A DNA stretch of 10,953 nucleotides. It comes from Clostridiaceae bacterium UBA6085. Lineage in GTDB: Bacteria > Bacillota > Clostridia > Clostridiales > Clostridiaceae. The stretch lies in contig DIXH01000080.1 in assembly GCA_002428605.1 (NCBI GenBank), forward strand, positions 1-10,953, given 5' to 3'. How positions within the stretch are numbered: position 1 is the first letter of the stretch; the number at the start of each line of letters is the position of its first letter. The notes under the pieces were generated by a model. That model ran no database searches. It was not told the origin of the DNA and worked only from the letters and a program-made list of their open reading frames with translations. Below are positions 6,516-10,953 of this stretch, piece by piece. Both the position numbers and the translations under genes were made by a program.

Positions 6516-7511
6516 CTATTTCCAACCCATGGTCTCAGCCATGTCTATCATTATCTTCTCCTGGTCGACAACATAGGATGCAGCGTCCTTGGAGTTCATG
6601 AAGTTGACTTCAAGTCCCAGTTCAGCCATCTTATTGACCTGCTCTGCATCGGTAATTGCAGTTTCAAAGGCCTTCGCTAGTGCAGCAACCACATCTTCAG
6701 GAGTGCCGGCCTTTACACCGAAGCCTCTGTCAGACGAATTTGTGACTTCTTTTCCAAGTCCTGACTCGTTCCATGTAGGAACCTCAGGTATCAGGTCTGA
6801 CCTATCCTCTGAAAATACAGCAAGAGTTATTATCTCGTTGTTTTCCATAGGAGTGAGCACATCACCAACGTTTCCGGCGAATGCGTCAACATGACCTCCA
6901 AGTACTGCAGCAAAAGCCTCTGAAGCTCCGCTCATGGGTACGGCTGTTATCTTAAGGTCCATGGCAGCCTTTATCTTGTTAAGGAGTATGTCATCATCGG
7001 TCCCTGCTCCGGAAGTTGAGATCGTAACTTCATTTGTCTTTGCATATTCCACGAAGCTCTTGATATCTGTGAATCTCTTTTCGTCCTTGTTTATTGCAAG
7101 AACGCTGAAGTCTGACACATGGTTTGCGAGCATCTGGAAATCAGCTATGCTCTTGTCTCTTCCGAGGCTCTTGTCAAGGTAGCCTGAGAATATGGTCGGA
7201 AGGTTCACCATCGATACATTATATCCGTCAGCCTTTTCCGAAAGGAGCTTCTCCCAGCCTACCCAGCCGCTTGCTCCAGGAAGGTTGACCACGTTGACTG
7301 TGGTGCCAAGCGCCTTCTCAAGATACGGCTGCAATACCCTTGCCCCCACATCTGAGCTTCCTCCTGCTGAATAAGGGACTATGAGGTTTACCACCTTGCT
7401 GCCAGGAAATGCCGCCGCTGTCGTACTTGGTGTTCCATCCTTAGTTCCGCTCGAGCATCCTACTGTCAGTGCCATTACCGCTGCCATTGTTAGTGCAAGA
7501 ATCTTTTTCAT
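6516..7511 (-). CDS. tctC: Tripartite tricarboxylate transporter substrate-binding lipoprotein TctC (Bug family)
   Basis: This 331-residue extracytoplasmic solute receptor of the TctC/Bug family captures a carboxylate and hands it to TctAB. The N-terminus is a lipoprotein signal: MKK, a hydrophobic core and the lipobox LTVGC, with Cys19 as the lipid anchor, followed by a Ser/Thr-rich linker. Family hallmarks are VNLIVPYSAGGSSDVGAR (41-58) and VVNLPGASGWVGW (74-86), which form the ligand loops. The start at 7511 is preferred because GGGGGAG lies just upstream and it begins the signal peptide. An in-frame ATG 19 codons earlier (7568) would put extra residues before the signal. Gene order tctC-tctB-tctA is the standard one. 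As first gene of the operon it has a leader of about 80 nt from the predicted promoter, with a cre-like site inside it. Confidence 0.94.
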   Translation of the reverse strand: MKKILALTMAAVMALTVGCSSGTKDGTPSTTAAAFPGSKVVNLIVPYSAGGSSDVGARVLQPYLEKALGTTVNVVNLPGASGWVGWEKLLSEKADGYNVSMVNLPTIFSGYLDKSLGRDKSIADFQMLANHVSDFSVLAINKDEKRFTDIKSFVEYAKTNEVTISTSGAGTDDDILLNKIKAAMDLKITAVPMSGASEAFAAVLGGHVDAFAGNVGDVLTPMENNEIITLAVFSEDRSDLIPEVPTWNESGLGKEVTNSSDRGFGVKAGTPEDVVAALAKAFETAITDAEQVNKMAELGLEVNFMNSKDAASYVVDQEKIMIDMAETMGWK

Positions 7512-7568
7512 TTTTCTCCCCCATTGCATTAATGTAATTATTGACTGTCTGTTTCGTGTATTCATCAT

Positions 7569-7582
7569 AGCAAACGCTTACA
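7569..7582 (-). promoter_or_regulatory. Candidate cre (CcpA) site in the tctC leader
   Basis: The minus strand reads TGTAAGCGTTTGCT, matching the Gram-positive cre pattern TGWAANCGNTNNCA except for the last base. It lies just downstream of the predicted tctC transcription start, a position where bound CcpA blocks elongation. This would place the operon under carbon catabolite repression, as is common for organic acid uptake genes. No ccpA gene is in the window. Confidence 0.5.
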
Positions 7583-7596
7583 ATTAATAAAAACGA

Positions 7597-7602
7597 ATTA
7601 TA
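7597..7602 (-). promoter_or_regulatory. Candidate -10 box of the tctCBA operon promoter
   Basis: A perfect TATAAT lies on the minus strand, about 86 nt before the tctC start. The hexamer 17 nt upstream (7620-7625, AAATCT) is a poor -35 and falls inside the LysR-type palindrome. That is the arrangement of a promoter needing an activator. Activation by the divergent LysR protein is inference. Confidence 0.45.
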
Positions 7603-7613
7603 TAGATGTTAAT

Positions 7614-7630
7614 TATCGAAGATTTCGATA
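7614..7630. promoter_or_regulatory. Candidate LysR-type operator (T-N11-A palindrome)
   Basis: TATCGAA-GAT-TTCGATA is a perfect 7-bp inverted repeat with a 3-nt spacer and contains a T-N11-A core (T7616, A7628), the classic LysR-type box. It touches the -10 of the lysR promoter and covers the -35 position of the tctC promoter. This fits autorepression of lysR with activation of tct by one protein. The pairing is inferred from position. Confidence 0.65.
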
Positions 7631-7634
7631 TAAT
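7629..7634 (+). promoter_or_regulatory. Candidate -10 box of lysR
   Basis: A perfect TATAAT lies on the plus strand, 51 nt before the lysR start codon and overlapping the last two bases of the LysR-type palindrome. The -35 region (around 7606-7611, ATGTTA) is weak. The lysR and tctC promoters therefore overlap back to back. Confidence 0.5.
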
Positions 7635-7685
7635 GTAAATGAAGTACGAATTAAGTTGATATTTCCTTAACAAGGAGGAGCATAT

Positions 7686-8606
7686 ATGAATTACGATTTA
7701 ATTGAAACATTCCTTGCACTCGCCAAGACACTGAACATAACAAAAGCAGCGAACCAGCTGTTCATGTCCCAGTCCACCATCAGCTACAGGCTGAAGGTAC
7801 TTGAAACAGAGCTGAAGGTCTCCCTCTTTGACAGGGACAAGGGCTACAAACATATAGAACTGACAAAGCACGGAGAGAAGTTCCTTAAGATCGCCCAGGA
7901 ATATGAAAGGGTGTCTGATGAGATATCGAATTTCGCCAACCTCAGCATGTTCAAGACCGTTGTGGTAGGAGCTGTAGACAGCGTTAACAACTTCGTTCTT
8001 AACAACCTGTACAAGCAGCTTCTTAACGACCCTGATGATGACTGGAGGGTAGGCATAAAGACCCTTCACACAAGGGAGATATATGACAGCGTAAGCTTCA
8101 GGACAATCGACGTCGGCTTCGCCCTCAGCAACCTTCAGGTGCCCTATACCGAGGCAGTGAAGGTATATGAGGATTCACTGTTCGTAGTCAGCAAGCACAA
8201 TGCGAACTTCCAGGCAAACAAGATAGCTCCCAGCCGCCTTGACCTTACAAACCAGATATATTTCAACTGGGGTGAGGAATATTCAAAGTGGCACAGTACC
8301 TACTTCCGCCAGCCGGACTCCCCGAAATTCAAGGTAGACTCCACCCTCCTCGCATTCCAGCTGCTGTCAGAGGGCTACTGGTTCTTCGCACCATCCAGCG
8401 TATGCCTCAACATGAAGAACCTGTTCGATTTCTGCCTGTATGAGCTGTCCATAGAAAGCCCTGTAAGGTCGGTGTACATGGTAAGCAACACCTCAAGGAT
8501 CTCCTCCACAAATTCCGATATTGCAATCTTCAAGGAGAAGACCTATGACTACATGTACGAGCTGGAGAAACAGAAGACTGACCTGAAAAAGTACATCATG
8601 AACTGA
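7686..8606 (+). CDS. LysR family transcriptional regulator
   Basis: This 306-residue cytosolic regulator has an N-terminal winged helix-turn-helix (about 1-60) with the LysR pattern: FLALAKTLNITKAANQLFMS then QSTISYRLKVLETELKVSLF, ending in a wing with the usual LTKHG. A linker helix follows (to about 87). The C-terminal domain (about 90-295) should be a periplasmic-binding-protein-like effector domain, but it is diverged. A Lys- and Glu-rich tail (EKQKTDLKKYIMN) ends the protein. The ATG at 7686 follows a strong AAGGAGGAG. It is divergent from tctCBA and separated by a region with overlapping promoters and a T-N11-A palindrome, so it most likely controls that operon and itself. Its codons end in C or G far more often than those of the gntR gene at the left of the window. 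The co-inducer is probably the imported acid or a product. Confidence 0.93.
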   Translation: MNYDLIETFLALAKTLNITKAANQLFMSQSTISYRLKVLETELKVSLFDRDKGYKHIELTKHGEKFLKIAQEYERVSDEISNFANLSMFKTVVVGAVDSVNNFVLNNLYKQLLNDPDDDWRVGIKTLHTREIYDSVSFRTIDVGFALSNLQVPYTEAVKVYEDSLFVVSKHNANFQANKIAPSRLDLTNQIYFNWGEEYSKWHSTYFRQPDSPKFKVDSTLLAFQLLSEGYWFFAPSSVCLNMKNLFDFCLYELSIESPVRSVYMVSNTSRISSTNSDIAIFKEKTYDYMYELEKQKTDLKKYIMN

Positions 8607-8648
8607 TATCCTCCGTTAACCAGCTCTATGACCCGTCTCAATACAAGC

Positions 8649-8699
8649 AAGAAGATCCCTGCCAAAAAGCATGAAGCTTAAAGGTCAGGGATCTTCTTT
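8649..8699. terminator. Bidirectional terminator between lysR and the ABC transporter genes
   Basis: AAGAAGATCCCTG (8649-8661) and CAGGGATCTTCTT (8686-8698) form a perfect 13-bp stem with a 24-nt loop that can pair further (CC/GG past a bulge). Both arms end in T-rich sequence (CTTCTTTG on plus, CTTCTTGCTTG on minus) rather than a clean T-run. It lies 43 nt after lysR and 19 nt after the convergent ATPase gene. Confidence 0.82.
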
Positions 8700-8717
8700 G
8701 TCATTCATTTCAAAGCC

Positions 8718-9347
8718 TTAGTGGCAGTCAAGAACCAGCGTCTCATCTGCAAGTGCTTTGGCATCATCCTCGTCATGGGTAACGATTATAGTCGTCATTC
8801 CGGTAGACCTTATTATCCTCAGGAGGTCCTCCCTCAGATCCTTGACAAGAGCTGAATCAAGGCTGCTGAAGGGCTCGTCCATGAGGAGAATAGATGGCTT
8901 CGGAGCGAGTGACCTTGCCAGTGCGACCCTCTGCTGCTGACCTCCGCTGAGTTCATGGGGGTACCTCTTCTCAAGGCCTTCAAGCCTTGTGAGGCCTACC
9001 ATGTCCCTTACCCTTTCATCATCTTTTCTCTTCATCCCGAAGGCAATGTTCTGGGCTACCGTAAGATATGGAAACAGTGCGTAGTTCTGGAAGATGAAGC
9101 CGGTGTTCCGTTTCTCTGCAGGAATGAAGATGTTTTCGTCCTGCACTGTCCTGTCGCCTATCCTTATATATCCCTTCGACCTGTCCTCAAGCCCTGAGAT
9201 TATCCGGAGCAGCGTGCTCTTTCCGCTTCCGCTTTTTCCAAGGACTGCAAGGATGCTTCCATCCTTCACGTTAAGGTCGAAGCCTTTGAATATTTCGGAA
9301 TCCTTCTTCCCATATCTGAATTCAAGGTTCCTTATGTCAAGCTCCAT
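8718..9347 (-). CDS. ABC transporter ATP-binding protein, FbpC-like (short form)
   Basis: This 209-residue ATPase powers the adjacent permease. All motifs are intact: Walker A GKSGSGKST (37-45), Q-loop Q87 (FIFQNYALFPYLTV), signature LSGGQQQRVALAR (133-145), Walker B ILLMDEP (153-159), D-loop SSLD (161-164) and H-loop H191 (TIIVTHDEDDA). The QNYALFPYLTV segment is typical of the iron/polyamine/sulfate importer class (FbpC, PotA, CysA). Those proteins are usually about 350 residues with a C-terminal TOBE regulatory domain. Here the protein stops right after the nucleotide-binding domain, so that regulation is absent. The stop is clean and a terminator follows 19 nt later, so this is a natural short form rather than an obvious frameshift. 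The start overlaps the permease end by 11 nt, indicating translational coupling. Confidence 0.9.
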   Translation of the reverse strand: MELDIRNLEFRYGKKDSEIFKGFDLNVKDGSILAVLGKSGSGKSTLLRIISGLEDRSKGYIRIGDRTVQDENIFIPAEKRNTGFIFQNYALFPYLTVAQNIAFGMKRKDDERVRDMVGLTRLEGLEKRYPHELSGGQQQRVALARSLAPKPSILLMDEPFSSLDSALVKDLREDLLRIIRSTGMTTIIVTHDEDDAKALADETLVLDCH

Positions 9348-10953
9348 CAGTCTTCACTCCCTTTTGTTTGTTTACTGCGGCGAATGCCAGGAGAGCTGCC
9401 ATGCATATCAGTATTATCATAAGTGCCGGAATGGAAGCTTCCATTATCCTCTCGTCATTTGCGTACTCGTAGGACCGTGTGGCAAGAGTATTGAAGTTGA
9501 ATGGCCGAAGCAGCAGCGTCAGCGGAAGCTCTTTCAGTATGTCAATGAATGTAAGTATGAAGCCTGTGATTAGAGAACCCTTGATTATCGGGAGCTCAAC
9601 CTTCCATAAGGCGTAGAGCTTCCCCTTCCCAAGTGTCTGGGCGGCTTCTGAGAATCTCGTACCTATCTTTGAGAAGCCTGAATTCACGCTGTTATACCCC
9701 GCTGCCATATACCTCACTACGAATGCGTATGTAAGCATTGCGGTGCTGGTGCTGAGGACGAGCTTCCTTGTTCCGGGATCAAGCCATCTGTAGACCGGAA
9801 CAAGGTTCGAATCCAGCCACACGAAAAGTGTTATAGTGCCTATGGCTATAACCGCACCAGGTATCGAGTAACCAAGCTGTGCAAGCTTTGTCATAAGCTT
9901 TGAGATCCCTTTCGGCAGCCACCTGGAGGTTGAGACGATGACTGTGTTGACTACAAGTATGATGAGGCTGGCAAGCAGGCTGTAGGTCAGCGTATCAAGG
10001 ATTATCCTGCCGGTCTCCCCCAGGTTCACCTTGCCATAGGACATTACTGCCCATTGGACCATCTGTCCCACAGGCACGAAGAAGACGACAAGCGATGCTG
10101 ATGAGAGAAAAAGGATAACAAGGACCTTCCATCCTCCGCTTAGCCTGTATGGCCTAAGCTGCCTTCCTCCCTGTACGCCGTAGCGCTTCCTTCCTCTTGT
10201 GATGTCATCGATGACAAGGAACATCACGACTATCACCATAAGGTAGAAGGAAAGCCTCAGCGCTACTCCCGTATCACCGGACCCGAACCAGGAGCCGAAG
10301 ATGGCAGAGCTTACCGTCTTAAGGTTGAAGTACCTTGCAACGCCATAATCCCCTATGATCTCCATCATGATGAGCGACAAGCCGCCTACGAGCGGCAGCC
10401 TTATAAGGGGCAGTATTACCTTCATGAATATCCCTGCAGGTGAGTATCCATGGAGCCTTGCGACTTCAACAAGCTCCGACGCGTGGTTCTCAAGGAAGGA
10501 CCTCACAGGTGCGTAGACATAGGGATACAGCGTGATTGCGTATATGACCACAGCTCCCCTTATGTTCATTATGTCCAGGGCTCCGGGTGAAACCAAAACT
10601 CCCAGGCTCCTCAGGGTAGTCTGCACGATCCCCGTATATCCGAGCATCCCTGCAAATACGTAAGCCGCGATGTAAGGAGGTATGGTGAGCGGCAGATAGA
10701 AGAACCATTTGAAGAAGTTCCTGAAGGGAAAGTCAAACATTGCGACAAGGACCGCAAGAGAGACACCGATAACTGAAGCAAGAAGGAGCGAGAAGAATAC
10801 GATCGTGAGAGTCTGTACCACAGCATCCTTTAGAAGATACTCCCTGAAATGGTTCCATTCTTCACTCCCTGAAAAGTCGACCCTTATGAGTATCGCGAGT
10901 GCAGGCAGGACAGCTGAAAAAAGAATCAGAAAGGAAAGCACAGAACCTGTGCC
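9337..10953 (-). CDS. ABC transporter permease, FbpB-like two-domain protein (5' end outside window)
   Basis: This polytopic inner-membrane permease fuses two BPD_transp_1 domains, as in ferric iron importers (FbpB/AfuB). At least 539 codons are in view. Two EAA loops contact the ATPase: one in the first half (ELVEVARLHGYSPAGIFMKV, about 156-174 from the GTG at 10941) and one in the second (EAAQTLGKGKLYALWKVELP, 432-451). DILKELPLTLLLRPFNFNTL (467-486) after the second loop is a signature of this permease group. About a dozen membrane segments are visible. The frame is open to the window edge (codons GGC ACA GGT TCT precede that GTG), so the true start is probably outside; no ribosome binding site precedes the GTG. 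The binding protein gene is expected upstream. Iron is the likeliest substrate, but 2-aminoethylphosphonate, thiamine or similar cannot be excluded. Confidence 0.88.
   Translation of the reverse strand, partial: GTGSVLSFLILFSAVLPALAILIRVDFSGSEEWNHFREYLLKDAVVQTLTIVFFSLLLASVIGVSLAVLVAMFDFPFRNFFKWFFYLPLTIPPYIAAYVFAGMLGYTGIVQTTLRSLGVLVSPGALDIMNIRGAVVIYAITLYPYVYAPVRSFLENHASELVEVARLHGYSPAGIFMKVILPLIRLPLVGGLSLIMMEIIGDYGVARYFNLKTVSSAIFGSWFGSGDTGVALRLSFYLMVIVVMFLVIDDITRGRKRYGVQGGRQLRPYRLSGGWKVLVILFLSSASLVVFFVPVGQMVQWAVMSYGKVNLGETGRIILDTLTYSLLASLIILVVNTVIVSTSRWLPKGISKLMTKLAQLGYSIPGAVIAIGTITLFVWLDSNLVPVYRWLDPGTRKLVLSTSTAMLTYAFVVRYMAAGYNSVNSGFSKIGTRFSEAAQTLGKGKLYALWKVELPIIKGSLITGFILTFIDILKELPLTLLLRPFNFNTLATRSYEYANDERIMEASIPALMIILICMAALLAFAAVNKQKGVKTDGA

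Noticed and set aside
7512..7568. Longer tctC start at 7568
   Set aside because: It would place 19 residues before the lipoprotein signal peptide; the ATG at 7511 has GGGGGAG and begins a standard signal sequence.
9094..9573. Plus-strand 159-codon ORF spanning the ATPase/permease junction
   Set aside because: It is antisense to two clear ABC transporter genes.
10939..10941. GTG at 10941 as the true permease start
   Set aside because: The frame stays open to the window edge and no ribosome binding site precedes it, so the gene most likely begins outside.

Overview
The window looks like chromosomal DNA of an anaerobic Firmicute, most likely a member of the Clostridia. The reasons are strong AGGAGG-type ribosome binding sites, AGA/AGG/ATA-rich codon use, an AT-rich left end, a possible CcpA (cre) site and a lipoprotein-type binding protein. 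This placement is inference; no rRNA or other phylogenetic marker is present.

Left part (1-2300). The first 252 bases are the 5' end of a group II intron on the minus strand. Its 5' splice site and both exon-binding pairings (EBS1/IBS1, EBS2/IBS2) can be read directly. It sits 21 nt after the stop codon of a DUF6282-type metal hydrolase gene (274-1152, minus). That gene is divergent from a GntR/FCD regulator (1497-2135, plus). A perfect FadR-type operator motif lies at the predicted transcription start of the hydrolase gene. A bidirectional terminator at 2246-2294 closes the block.

Centre (2360-8606). A minus-strand operon runs tctC (binding lipoprotein), tctB, tctA (tripartite tricarboxylate transporter), a D-2-hydroxyacid dehydrogenase and a DmpG-family aldolase-like enzyme. 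A divergent LysR regulator (7686-8606, plus) faces it across a compact intergenic region holding two perfect TATAAT boxes, a LysR-type palindrome between them and a cre-like site in the tctC leader. A strong hairpin without a U-tract lies between tctC and tctB. The genes suggest uptake of a carboxylate, its oxidation to a 2-oxo acid and retro-aldol cleavage. The DUF6282 hydrolase may supply an upstream hydrolytic step. The substrate cannot be told from sequence.

Right part (8718-10953). A second bidirectional terminator separates lysR from a minus-strand ABC importer of the FbpBC (ferric iron-type) class: a two-domain permease cut by the window edge, overlapping by 11 nt a short ATPase that lacks the usual C-terminal regulatory domain. 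The binding protein gene is not in the window.

The most interesting points are the intron with readable target pairing, the aldolase-like enzyme with intact metal ligands but two changed catalytic positions, and the two dense regulatory intergenic regions. I see no tRNA, rRNA, CRISPR array or complete insertion sequence.
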